A DNA stretch of 64,000 nucleotides from Gigaspora margarita. Taxonomy: Eukaryota > Glomeromycota > Glomeromycetes > Diversisporales > Gigasporaceae. Below, one piece after another: positions 23,440 through 34,409 of this stretch. The notes beneath the pieces are model-generated. The model saw only the letters and a program-made list of their open reading frames with translations. It searched no databases and was not told the DNA's origin. The stretch's first letter is position 1; each line of letters begins with the position of its first letter. The translations under genes and the position numbers were made by a program. Location of the stretch: contig WTPW01000448.1 in the NCBI GenBank assembly GCA_009809945.1, positions 65,354 through 129,353 on the forward strand. The letters are read 5' to 3'.

Positions 23440-25816
23440 GAGTGTGGCAACTTAGAGAAGTTGGTAAGTTGTCACTCCAAGTGGCAGGTCTAGGGTTCAA
23501 ATTCTACTAGCAATGCTTTGAAAAATAAACCTGTGGTACAGTAACTGTTGTCTCTTCGATTAGTCAGATATATTACCTGTAATTCTTGGTCACTATCTAG
23601 AATGGGAGCTTTCAGGCATAGTTGTATACCATTATACAAACAAATCCAAGGGACCAGAGAAATGGAATCCCATTTGGCAATTCCCAAGTAAGGAGGTAGC
23701 AAAGATCTTTCAAAACCAGAGAATCAGAAACTGAGCTGGAATATCAGATAAATAAAGACCTTCAGAAATGGGAGTTCACTAACCTGGCTGCCAGAGTCGC
23801 ACTGGAGGAAAAGAATCTATGCTATAAAAGTAGGTACCAAGGGAAGGAAGAACTATAGTGGCACCTAATGCCAGGTGAATCGACCCTTCCAGGCTAACTG
23901 GTTTGGAAGTTTGGAAAGCTGGTGTAAGGACCAGGAGGATGGTAAAGGTGGGTGCTAGGGTTGGAGCGAACCTTACAAGGGCAAGAAGTAGGAATTGGTA
24001 AGAGGATAGGGTAACTTTGTCTTACAAGTATTGGTCTCAGCCATAGCAATAATTACTGAAGTATAGGTATTACCTGTGTGGGACAGAGACTGCTTTAACA
24101 AGTTTTTTGTGAAGATAAACTAGTCCAAAGGGCTACAGCAGTAAATGATCTGGGGTCTGAACTAACTGTATATGTACTGCAGATACCAGTGAAACAGTTG
24201 AGATTGGTCAAAAGAGCTGAAGATTGTAGAGTTTAAATAGGCAATTCCCATAGTTGGGTTGCAGGTATGGCATCTAGTGTGGAATCTTCAGGCAGACCAC
24301 TTAAATTAGATACTAAAAGTGTATGTATAGCTTGTTGTACTCTTATTTAGGGTGCGGGATGGGCCGGGTTGGGCCGGGCCTACCTAGACCCGAAACTCAG
24401 CCCGAAAATAATTTGTAAGCCCGAGCCTGGCCCGTGATAAAAAAAAAGCCCATGAAATAAACTAGGCCGGGCCTTATTTAAACTATACCCGACCCAGCCC
24501 GGCCCGCAGATTTATAAAATTTTTTACTTACAGATATTATTATAATTCCTGGAACACTGTAAAAATTTGCCGAATGTTTTTTCGGTCGATTCGGTTAAGT
24601 TATAGATGTATTTAGTTTATTATTTAATGTTTATTTAATGGTATCAGGTTCACTCAGTTTCGATCAACTTACCAATAATTACTTCAAAAAAATTTAATTC
24701 GCAAAGAATTAATTTCGGGCAAGGTTATTTTGCAATCGATTAATTCACGGACAAGTTCGTTCATAAAAGCTATTTCACCAAAAGATAATTTCAGGCAAAT
24801 TAATTCTAGTCTTTGTCATTGGAGTTAAATTTAGGTTAAAGTTGGTGCAATTATAAAAAAATTGTTAGTACAATATATTGAATTAAAATAATTATCAACG
24901 AACTAAGCTTTCAACATGCACTTGTCGGTAAACAATGTGGATGTAGATTCATTTATTTATTATGTGTCGATTGTTCTATTTTTATTTCAAAAGAATTGAC
25001 AATATAATTTAGTCCACAAGAATTATGAGGTTTAACCCCTTCGAAAATTAATTTATTACAATATTAATTATATTATATAGTTAATAGATGCGTAGCAACC
25101 AATAACGGTTTTATTTGGCAATCGAAAGTCCAAAGGATAGTTTTTACATGACAATTAAAAACCATTGTGCTAATCTGAACCACGAAGGGCTCAGATTGCG
25201 AGCGCATTAAATTCAAAGCCATATGCGCTGTTATTGGATGCGAAACATTCAGTAACAGATTTATTTTTCTTTTTCTTTATAACAAATAAATCACTTGAGC
25301 TTAATCGAGCCTATTTNGCNTATAAATTTTTTTTATACGCCTATATTTATNATTAAAANAAAACAAAAAATGTAAATAATATATTTTTTTTTAGAACATT
25401 TTAATTTTAAGATGTACTTATATGACATTCCTGGTTTTAGCACAACTGTGTCGCGCAGCTGCCCTAATTCTTCAATTGTCAGAGAACTGATTTTCGCTAT
25501 GACGTTAATGATTTGATTGGTTAATTTACTTAGGTTATAATTTTGATTATAAGTTTACCGGGTATTATCGGGCCTAATCGGGCTTTCTTATAAAGCTTGA
25601 ACCCAGCCCGATATTTAACAAGCCCAATTTGTGTTTGGCCCGAACAATATCGGGCTCAGAATTATAGGCCCGAACTGGACCAAAGCCCAGCCCGGCCTGC
25701 AAGTTTCCGGGCTTAGCCCAGCCCGTCCCGCACCCTACTCTTATTCAAGTGTAATTTCCTGATGTGCAAACTGAATAAATCCTATGCCCCAAGCAGGCAT
25801 TTTGAAACCAAAAAAA
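23440..25816 (+). mobile_element. tRNA-headed retroposon, copy 1, split by a hAT
   Basis: An A-box-like TAGAGAAGTTGG (23453-23464) and B-box GGTTCAAATTC (23494-23504) form a tRNA-type Pol III head. The body runs to an A-rich tail at about 25808-25816. A 12-bp exact duplication AATAAACTTTTA flanks it at 23428-23439 and 25817-25828. A hAT element occupies 24348-25737; without it the retroposon is about 0.98 kb. Its body matches the minus-strand copy at 51334-52461 in many stretches. No reverse transcriptase is encoded, so it should have moved using another element's enzyme. For a SINE it is long. Confidence 0.85.
24348..25737. mobile_element. Non-autonomous hAT element, GC-rich ends, 1390 bp
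   Basis: Ends TAGGGTGCGGGATGGGCC and, from the right, TAGGGTGCGGGACGGGCT. An exact 8-bp duplication CTCTTATT flanks it at 24340-24347 and 25738-25745. About 150 bp at each end is packed with GGGC/GCCC and CGGGCC motifs. The AT-rich middle holds ambiguous bases and no transposase. It sits inside the retroposon listed at 23440. Confidence 0.92.
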
Positions 25817-26015
25817 AATAAACTTTTACATTATATAGTTTGTTATTGCTTATTTATTTTTATATTTTACTAAGTAAAATTTTTAATTGTTTTTAAAAAA
25901 TTTTTTTTCTAAAATTGAGCAATTTGATTGTTCAGACTTATGAGTTTGAAATGTTACAGGTGTGACAAATTTATATTCCCTATTTTATTTAGAGAGCTAC
26001 TATTTCTACTATGTT

Positions 26016-26313
26016 AGGACCCTGAACATCTAGTATAGAGGTTATACTTGAAATTTTTTAGCATAAACACCTAAAATTTGAGAAGCAAAAAAACAGTTTT
26101 CACAAATTAACTTGGCATCCAGTAGTTCAATTTGAATGAACTTTTTTTAAAAATAAAGCTCTTAGTAAGGTGCATTTAATAAAAAAAAAGTTATTCAATT
26201 CTGATTACTGGATTGGATGTTATTAAAGTAAATAGATTTTGTTATTTTTAGCAAATTTTTTTAAATTTGGCCAAAATCTAGTTATGACTTATATCAGAGA
26301 TGTCCAGGGTCCT
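26016..26313 (-). mobile_element. AGGACCC-family MITE, 298 bp
   Basis: Ends AGGACCCTGAACATC and, from the right, AGGACCCTGGACATC. The body matches the elements at 22431 and 36382. A clean 8-bp duplication is not visible; CTATTTCTACTAT occurs on both sides, but about 17 bp from the right end. Confidence 0.75.
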
Positions 26314-26329
26314 TTTTTTTTATTTTGCT

Positions 26330-26540
26330 ATTTCTACTATAGTTATACAAAATTTTCTATTTTTAGAATTTTTTTTTTCTTTAACTTTAACTCTAACCCT
26401 AACTATAACCTAAAAACTAATAAGTAAACCTTCTTTGACCCCTAATTGAAGTTGTAAAGCTCATTTTTTTGATTCTAATAGTAGTTAAATTATCAAAATC
26501 AGATCAGTGGATCCTGGATCAGTAAATTCACTATTACACA
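26330..26540. repeat. Dispersed AT-rich repeat, inverted copy at 28.9 kb
   Basis: TATAGTTATACAA, a CTAACCCTAACTATAACC run, ACTAATAAGTAAAC and TTTGATTCTAATAGTAGTTAA occur here in the same order as in the reverse complement of 28870-29100. The two copies are about 2.4 kb apart and may be independent insertions or arms of one larger element. Confidence 0.6.
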
Positions 26541-26748
26541 AAGTATAAAAACACTGTCAAATATAAAATGGCAATCTTTTTTGTACATCAATTTTGTGTA
26601 ATATTATGTACAACAGATGTTATCAACCAATTAAATTGCTTCAAAATCATCATTTTAAAATTTTGTGTACATCATACCATAATAATCGATTTGGCATATA
26701 AATTGGATGTGTACGTACATACGCACGAATCTCTTCTTTTGCCTGATA

Positions 26749-27241
26749 TAGTGATACAGGTCGATGAAAAAATCGTGGGCCAAGGCCGATCCCAAAAAAG
26801 CTCGGGCCAGTCGACCAGGCCGACCTTTTGCTAGTGTAATTTTTCTGATCAGAATTAGTCAATATTTATCTATATTAAATGTGTAAAAGGTCATTAGGTG
26901 GCTTTTTGTCGAATTCTAGTGATATTAAATTATTTAATTTTTATTCTTTTTGTCCTTGAGAAAAATTCCAGCATGTTAGTATTTTATGTTGGTTGATTGT
27001 CTATGCCTCCGAACATTCTGATATATTCGCTATTTGCCAGTTTATCGCCTAAATAAGCCAATTCTCTTACATTATTTAAATGACTAGCTAATTTTTATTT
27101 AATTCCTAGCCAGAAATATGCTTTAGAAGAGAATTGATTCTAACACTTCTCTTACCAACCAGCCCAGTCCACAAAGGTGCGGGCCGAGGGTCGACCCGCC
27201 CTTCGACCCGGCTGTTGGGCCGGGGTCAACCCGTATCACTA
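26749..27241. mobile_element. Non-autonomous hAT element, 493 bp
   Basis: Ends TAGTGATACAGGTCGATG and, from the right, TAGTGATACGGGTTGACC, both followed by GGGCC-rich subterminal DNA. Flanks GCCTGATA (26741-26748) and GCCTAATA (27242-27249) match at seven of eight positions. Confidence 0.85.
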
Positions 27242-27477
27242 GCCTAATAATAGCAACTTTCTAAAAAAAAAAAATAAAATAAAAACAGAATTTTTATGGA
27301 TATCGGCGCCTTAGAAATCAGATCCCTTTTTGATACCTTTGCTGAAGCACGTGCAGCTATTATGTATATTTAGTAAGATTTTTGTAGTTGACATTACCCA
27401 CGAAAATAGTACTGAAATTTCTTAGTATAGTAAGCGAATTACCTGTTCCTACTATTTGACAATTTGATATATTGAAT

Positions 27478-27535
27478 ATATCCAATATATCCAATATATC
27501 AAATATATCAAATATATCAGATATATTTGATACAT
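27478..27535. repeat. ATATATC microsatellite-like run
   Basis: Repeated ATATATCAAAT and ATATATCCAAT units, partly palindromic. Confidence 0.7.
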
Positions 27536-27539
27536 CAAC

Positions 27540-28270
27540 CCAGTAACTTTTTAGAACAGGTATAAGAGTAGAAATTAGCGCAGTAACGTAGAAAGTATAA
27601 ATACGATGTCTTTTGCTTTCACAAGGAAAAGTCTGGAAGCAAGAACTCAGTTGAGTTCAAAAGTTTTAGAGTTTAACATTGTAGAGTGATAACCTTCGAA
27701 ATCAGAGAAGATGCATTAGTAGTTGTTTACCCTGAATTTTCTAATTGGAAGTAAAACAAAGTCAAGACAAACTTATCTTCAAAAATCTGATATTATCATA
27801 GATCCAAAATTCCTTATCATACTAACTGTAACCTCGAGAATATCGAAACTCTGATTTTAATGACTAAAAGCAATAAAAGAATCAAAGGCTTAATAAATCG
27901 ATTGTATTTATATAAACCCGAATCGATTAGATCATTGTTTTTTTCATTTCTCGAACAATTAAATACCCATAAATTTATTCCTGTACCCACACCCACGTGT
28001 GCTTATATTGATCGTCCAAGCCCAATTTTTGAACCCGATTACTCCAGTCACATAACATCGTGAACAAAGTTCATGATTAAAATCAAACCTTCTAACTTCA
28101 ACTCTGGAATAAATAGAAGAATATCGATTAGTGCTGATCCAACAAGAGGAATACAAGAAGTAACCCGAACCATACTTATCTTAGTTTGGGAGCTGCCGCA
28201 GCAAGACTTTGAAACCCTAATCCTCAGACCAACTCAACTAACGCATCTTTCTTGCCTACTGCATTAGGAT
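27540..28270 (+). mobile_element. Possible LTR-retroelement relic, copy 2
   Basis: A TATA-like GTATAAATACG near 27595 is followed by AACTCAGTTGAGTT near 27648, then GTCACATAACATCGTGAAC near 28047 and GCCGCAGCAAGAC near 28194. The order matches 8450-9030. Short open frames (27860-28063, 28073-28267) overlap this body. A translated stretch ending PQQDFETL resembles PQQDLRHE from the first copy, hinting that the region once coded. No reverse transcriptase, integrase or gag motif was recognised. Confidence 0.35.
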
Positions 28271-28484
28271 TTAAGCCTTGTGGGATTATAGCAACAGTGT
28301 TTAAAGATAGTATAGTAGTTAGTTTTATATATTTGTATTGGTTAGGAACATTAAATAATATCACTAATATACATCTGTTACACAAAAATAATTTAAAATG
28401 ATAAACTGATCTGATTGGTCGAGAACATCTGATGTACATAATGTTACACGAAATTGATGTACAAAAAAGATTGCTGAATATAAA

Positions 28485-28850
28485 ATTATGATTTGCTCAG
28501 AATTTTATTATCAAAATTGACTTTGGGCTCTTAAGTAAAGTTGTTTTTTGGCTCAAAAAAATGCTAGTTTCTTAAAATAAGTTTTATTAGTTTCTTAGTA
28601 AAAATTTTCATTACGATAAAAAACTTTTCAAAATGTATGTAAAGAAAATTAAATTAGAAAAATGCTATCAAACAAAAAAACATAATTTGCACAGAAGTTT
28701 ATTATTACAATTGACTTTGGACTCTAAGTAAACTTGTTCTTAGGCTCAAAAAAATATTAGTTTCTTAAGGCAATTTTTATTGGTTTCTTATTAAAATTTT
28801 CATTACATTTTTTTAACGTTTCATAACATATGTAAAAAAAAATAAATAGT
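28485..28850 (+). repeat. Two-copy duplication of about 195 bp
   Basis: Two successive segments share ATTGACTTTGG, CTCTAAGTAAA, TAGGCTCAAAAAAAT, TAGTTTCTTA and AAAATTTTCATTAC in order. Divergence is moderate. Confidence 0.7.
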
Positions 28851-28859
28851 TTGTATAAT

Positions 28860-29110
28860 AGTGAATTTTTTTATTCTTATATTTTTTTCTTTGATCCCAA
28901 GTATCTTGGGATTCACTAGGCCGTTTTTTTTGATTAACTACCATTAGAATCAGAAAAATAAGCTCTACAACTTTTAACTAGTTTTTTTAGAATGTTTACT
29001 TATTAGTTTTAGAGTTAGAATTATAGTAAATTTATAATATTTTTTTTTAAATTTTAAAAATAGAAATTCTTGTATAACTATGGTGGAAATAGCAAAATTT
29101 TTTTGTGAAA
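28860..29110 (-). repeat. Inverted copy of the 26.3-kb dispersed repeat
   Basis: The reverse complement shares the ordered blocks listed at 26330-26540, ending in CACTATTATACAAA. A short inverted pair CCCAAGTATCTTGGG lies at 28895-28909. Confidence 0.6.
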
Positions 29111-29415
29111 ATAGGCATCCCCTTTATTTAGCCCTAACCTTGTTTTTAATACTGATGCTAATACTGATATAAACTTTAAAATAAAGAGATATCATATTAT
29201 TATAGGTACCTTTTGAAAATTTATATTAAGCTAAATAAACAAATATAAAGCTATAAGTTGTACAAAATATTAGATAAATTACAAGCTTCTAAATAAAAAA
29301 AAGTTTGCAAAATTCTATATAGTAGTTTTTATATTAATTAATATTATACAACTTTGTATAATATTACATATATATGATTTACTAGTTTTTAATTTAGTTT
29401 TATGAGTGAATCTAT

Positions 29416-29738
29416 TTGTCACCGGCGGTGACAGTCACCGGAGTGTGATTGATCAATTAGATCAAAGGATCATGTGTAATATAAAAAATGCATAAACTTA
29501 GATTTTTTTGAAAAATTGCTTCTAACTTAAAATTTTGTCTATGAACCTACTTTTTTTTATGCGAAAAAAAAATTTCTTGCAAAATTTTACTATATACTAA
29601 GCTTTGCCTCAACCCTAACTATGGCTCTAACCCCGACCCTAACAATAGTAAGTTTTGACACTTTGTTTTGTTTTGATCATAACGTTACATGATCTAATTG
29701 GTCGATCATGTTCTGGTGACAGTCACCGCTGGTGACAA
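29416..29738. mobile_element. MITE with nested GTCACC palindromes
   Basis: Left end TGTCACCGGCGGTGACAGTC, right end in reverse complement TGTCACCAGCGGTGACTGTC. Each end is itself partly palindromic (GTCACC...GGTGAC). GATCA and GTGTAA/GTTACA motifs lie just inside both ends. Flanking duplication is not evident. Confidence 0.75.
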
Positions 29739-29920
29739 CCACATTTTTTCTAGTTTTATATAAGAATTTTATATTTTGGCACAAATGTATTGTGATACAC
29801 CTCATAAGTTCTGGTATAATATGAAATTAATACAATAATTAATTTATTAATTTAGGGTTATGATGAGAGTTAGATTAAGGTTAGATTAGGGTTAAAGTGT
29901 TTTAGCAAAAAATTCTAATC

Positions 29921-30672
29921 CTATATCGGAAAAATAAATAGAGCGCAGATCTGCATAAATCTGTGACCCTGGAAAATGTTAACAAATTTTGCAATAACTT
30001 GTGATCCAGTGGTCCAAACTTAACGATTTTGGTACCATTCGATTCGTCTCGATGAGCCGGATCTAATGATACCAAAATCGTTGAAATCCAATTACTAGAA
30101 CACAAGCAAATCCCATTTAAGTGAATTATACAAACATCGAACGATCTTGCCAACTAGCAGTCCAAATTTAATGTAATTGGTACCATTCGATTCCTCTCGA
30201 TGAGACGGTTCGAATGGTACCAAAAACGTCAAAATTTGATCACTGGTTAACAAGTTATTTGTAAAAAATGATTTGCGGTGCAGTTCTGCACAGAAATTGT
30301 GCAGAACTGTACCGCTTTTTTTTTTTTATGAATAACTTGTTAACTAGTGATCCAATTTTGACGTTTTTGGTACTTTTTTTACCATCTTATCGAGAGGAAT
30401 TGAATGGTACCAAAATCATTAAATTTGGACTGCTGGTTGGCAAGATCGTTTGATGTTTATATGATGCACTTAAATGGGATTTCTTGTGTTCTATTAATTG
30501 GATTTCAATGATTTTGATACCATTAGATCCGGCTCATTGAGATGAATCGAATGGTACCAAAATTATTAAGTTTGGACTACTGGATCACAAGTTATAGCAA
30601 AATTTGTTAAAATATTCCAGGGTCGCAGATTTGTGCAGATCTGCACCTTATTTATTTTCCCGATGTATATTT
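29921..30672. mobile_element. Foldback element, about 750 bp
   Basis: The whole segment is one imperfect inverted repeat centred near 30296. Outer tips pair AGATCTGCA...CTGTGACCCTGG with CCAGGGTCGCAGA...AGATCTGCA. The centre is a hairpin GCGGTGCAGTTCTGCACA against TGTGCAGAACTGTACCGC. Arms contain two repeated inner blocks with GGTACCATTCGATTC, so each arm is itself a duplication. No coding. Confidence 0.85.
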
Positions 30673-30679
30673 TCTAAAG

Positions 30680-31540
30680 AATTTTTTTTTGTTAAAATGC
30701 AAAAGGTAGTTTCATAAGCAAATTTTAAACTACAAGTTATGTTTTAGAAACATCACTATTTTTTCAATTTCACATTACATCTGATTTTACAATCTGATTG
30801 GTTGCTCAGAAAGATGCATTACAAAACACATGCACTAAATTACATAAACCTTAATATAAATATGAATTTTAATTTTTAGTATATATAAACTTAATTTTTT
30901 ATTAAATAAACTAAACTTAATTACTAAATAAATTTTGTTTAGCATAAAAAATTATACATATAGTGCAGAACACCAAAAGCATTATAGTTTTTATAGTAAA
31001 ATTTTTAAATTAATATTACTTTTTAAAAAATAAACTAATGCAAAAAATTTTTTATACAATTGATAGATTTTTAGTTAAAGTATAAATTTTATAAAAAATT
31101 TTTATTTTTATTTAGTTTTGAAGATTAATATTAAATTAAAGTTATATATATTTAAAAATTTGGCATTTAATATAAAAAAATAAAAAATATATATATTTAT
31201 TAGCCAAGAAAATTAATTTTGCTTAGTTACATAGAATTTGACCAATTAAAATACTAGATTTATATTACACAGTAGGCAAAAATTTGATACCTATATATGT
31301 CTTTAGGTGCCCTGCACTATATTTAGAAATTATTAAATTTTTTTAAAAAATAATTATAATTTTTTTAAAAGATATTTTTAATATCATTCCAGATAGTTTT
31401 ACTAAACACTATCCCATTTTTTTTTAATATATAACTGATCAATGATCAATAATAATTGATTGTTTATTTTTTTATTTTTTTTTTTTTATTTTTTTTTTAG
31501 TTACTTATGTACATATGTCAATATTATTTATTTTTTTTTT
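30680..31540. other. No gene; very AT-rich
   Basis: Contains the dispersed CAATCTGATTGGTTG and ACATTACATCTGAT motifs near 30775-30815, which may be an end of the element surrounding the foldback. Otherwise low-complexity AT sequence. Confidence 0.4.
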
Positions 31541-31544
31541 AATA

Positions 31545-32165
31545 GCTAATGAAGTTGTTGCTATTGGAATTATCATAGAAGTCATTGTCAATTTTTTTGA
31601 ATTTTGTGTTATTGGTGTTATAGCTTTTAGTATCATTGTAATTGTAATTTGTCATGGTTTTCATTTTTATTATTGCTTGTAATTTTGCCATAGTTTTTGC
31701 TTTTGTTTGTTCTTGCAATTTCACTATGACTTTTAGTATCTTTGGTAGTTGTGATTTCATTGTGGTTTTTAGTGCCATTTGGTGTTTGTGAATTTTACTG
31801 TGGCTTTAGTGTCATTGAGATTTGTGATCTCACTATAGTTTTGATATCATTAGTACTTACAGATTTGCTGTAGCTTTTTTTGTTGTTGGTGCTTTGAATT
31901 CAACTTGGCTTTAAGTATATTAGTGCTTGTGAATTCAACTTGGCTTCAAGTGCATTAGTGCTTGTGATTTCGCTGTGGTTTGGTGCTTGTAGTTTTATCT
32001 TAGTCTTTTGTTGTTTGTGCTTTCTTGGTTTTCAACTACATTGTTGCTTGTGATTCTAGTATAGTTTATGGTATCGCTAGTACTTGTAATTTCACTATGG
32101 TTTTGGTGTTGTGTAATACTTGTATTTTAGTCTTGTGATTTTACCTTGGAATTCAGTTTTATTGG
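31545..32165. repeat. Degenerate minisatellite, unit about 36 bp
   Basis: Units resembling TTTTAGTGTCATTGGTGCTT, then GTGATTTCACTGTGG, run for about 600 bp with many substitutions and small indels. The 79-codon Lys/Thr/Asn-rich minus-strand frame at 31539-31778 is the translation of this array, not a gene. Confidence 0.75.
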
Positions 32166-32580
32166 TTCATTGTAGTTAGGGTGATTAAGGTTCAAGTTTG
32201 AGTTTGGGTAGTGTTTGGGTTAGGGTTCAAAGAGTTAAAATTCATAATTACTATATCATTTTCTGAATTAGGGTAAAGCAATTAAAAGTCTTTTTCTATG
32301 CTTTAGTAAAATAAAAATGCTATAGTGAAGGTGACAAATATAAACTATCCTTTGTGAAGCAAAGGATAATGGATAATATCTTTTCAATTACATAAATATT
32401 ATTGACTGTGTTAAACTATGCCATATGTACTAATATCAAAAAATCTTGTGATCATCATTTCTTTTTTTCTGTGAAAGTTTTTTGACTGGCATTTTAAATT
32501 CTAGTTGTTATGTATACAATATAATTGGTTAATTTATGCAGATCAATAATCATATAATGCAATAATAATGTGATCTATAC

Positions 32581-34217
32581 TAGGGGTGCAAAACTTACAT
32601 TTTGATACTTCTGACTTACTTTTTTGATACTGATCGACAGTACAGATCCTAGTAAAAATAAAAAATTTAAAAACTTTAAGTGAAGATATCTTGACAACTT
32701 TTACTTGAATCTGATAATACCTTTTCGTTTTGAATTTTATGGATTCATAGAATTCAAATAAAAAATTTTTTATCAAATTTAGCCATGTGGTTGTCGAGAT
32801 ATTTTCGCTTTTTTTTAGAAAAAATCAAAATACTTATCAAAATAGAGCTGCGCCAAATTTCTCTCTATTTTTTTGCGAAGATATCTCGATAACCATCTTA
32901 CCAAATTTGATAAAACTTTTTTTAGTTGAATCCTATAGATTTATAGAATTCAAATAAAAAATTTTCATTGAATTTAGTCAAGTTTTTTTTAAGGTATCTT
33001 CGCTTGAAATTAGAAAAAAATAAAATGCAAAATTTTCTCTCTAACTTTGAGTGAAGATATCTTAATAACAGCCTTTTCAAATTTGATAAAACGTTTTATC
33101 TTTCAATTCTATGTATTCATAAAATTTAATTAGCAATTCACGTAAAAACAGGACAAAAAGTTGGGGATAAGTATTGATATAGTTTCAATAGTAATATGGA
33201 ATCCAATTTCCCAAAATTATATAGTAAAAAGACAGTATTTTTTAAAATTCAAAATTTTAGCTCTTAGTAAAGTATCTTTTATTTTTAGAAAATTCTACCA
33301 GACTGTTAATAAAAAGAAAGACAAATACCATATTTTTATGCCTATATAATTTAATTTTATATTATATTTAAACTTTTAATACTTTATATTGTAGGCAAAC
33401 TGGATTCCAATATTCAGAATATTATAGTAAATTTGCTTATTTATATTATATAAAATTTTATAAAATGTCCTATTCTTACATGAATTGCTAATTAAATAAA
33501 AAAATTTCATTGCATTTAGTCAAGTAGGTGTTGAGAAATCTTCGCTCAAAGTTAGAAAGAAAATTTGTGTAAATTTTATTTTGATACATATTTTGATTTT
33601 TTTTTGAGCAAAGATATCTTGTTTTTTTCTTGATTAAATGCAATAAAATTTTTTTATTTGAATTCTATGAATCTATAGATTTTTTTTAAAAAAGTTTTAT
33701 CAAATTCAGTTATATAGTTATTAAGATATCTTCGCTCAAAGTTAGAAAGAAAATTTGGTGCAGCTTTTATTTTGATAGATGTTTTGATTTTTCTCTTTTT
33801 TTATCTGATAACCATTTAACTAAATTCAATAAAAATTTTTTATTCGAATTCTATTTTTTTATAGGATTCAAACAAAAAAGTTTTATTGAATTTGGTCAGA
33901 TGGTTATCAAGTTTTTTTCGCTCAAAGTTAGAGAGGAATTTGGCGCAGCTTCTATTTTGATAGGCATTTTTTTTTTTCTCTGATTTTGAGCAAAGATATC
34001 TCGACAACCATATGGCTAAATTTGATAAAAATTTTTTTATTTGAATTCTATAAATTCATTAAATTCAAACAAGAAGGTATTATCAGATTCAAGTTGTAAG
34101 TTGTGGAGTTATCGCCACTCAAAGTTTTAAATTTTTTATTTTTACTAGGATCTGCATGTCGATTAGTATCAAAAAAGTAAGTGCAAGAGTATCAAAAAAT
34201 GTAAGTTTTGCACTAGG
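32581..34217. mobile_element. 1.6-kb element with long inverted ends and internal repeats
   Basis: The left end TAGGGGTGCAAAACTTACAT is followed by TGATAC, CTTACTTTTTTGATAC, GATCCTAGTAAAAATAAA. The right end shows the same order in reverse complement, giving ends of about 100 bp. The interior is made of repeated blocks: GAAGATATCTTGACAACC, CAAATTTGATAAAA, and GAATTCTATGAATTCATAGA-type palindromes, in alternating orientation. The tips do not align exactly and no duplication is certain, so the superfamily is open. No coding homology. Confidence 0.7.
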
Positions 34218-34258
34218 GATAGTATTTAATAATATCATCCTGGCTGATATTCAATTAC

Positions 34259-34405
34259 TAAGGGCCTTGTCATTAATCACCTGATTATTTTTTATCAGAG
34301 CCCTACCCCCTCCTCTTCTTTAATATATATATAGTTAGGTTCTTATATATAATTTCAACATTTTTTACACCCCTAAAAAATTACCTAATTTTTGTTACTC
34401 CCCTA
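34259..34405. mobile_element. Short MITE, copy 1 (147 bp)
   Basis: Inverted ends TAAGGGCCTTGTCATTAATC and, from the right, TAGGGGAGTAACAAAAATTA. Interior ATATATAATTTCAACATTTT, flanked by CCTACCCCCTCC, is shared in inverse orientation with 45038-45186. No clear duplication. Confidence 0.65.
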
Positions 34406-34409
34406 AATA

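Larger units (their letters stand above)
22995..25965. mobile_element. Foldback element interrupted by a retroposon
   Basis: Outer inverted ends CACACCTGTAA (22996-23006) and TTACAGGTGTG (25954-25964) lie at the tips of long inverted arms. Arm segments include about 23100-23215, paired with 23340-23437 continuing at 25817-25850 beyond the insertion. Removing the retroposon at 23440-25816 rejoins the right arm exactly (ACTTTTAC/ATTATATAG pairing with the left arm's ATTATATAATGTAAAATTTT). No coding content. Confidence 0.75.
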
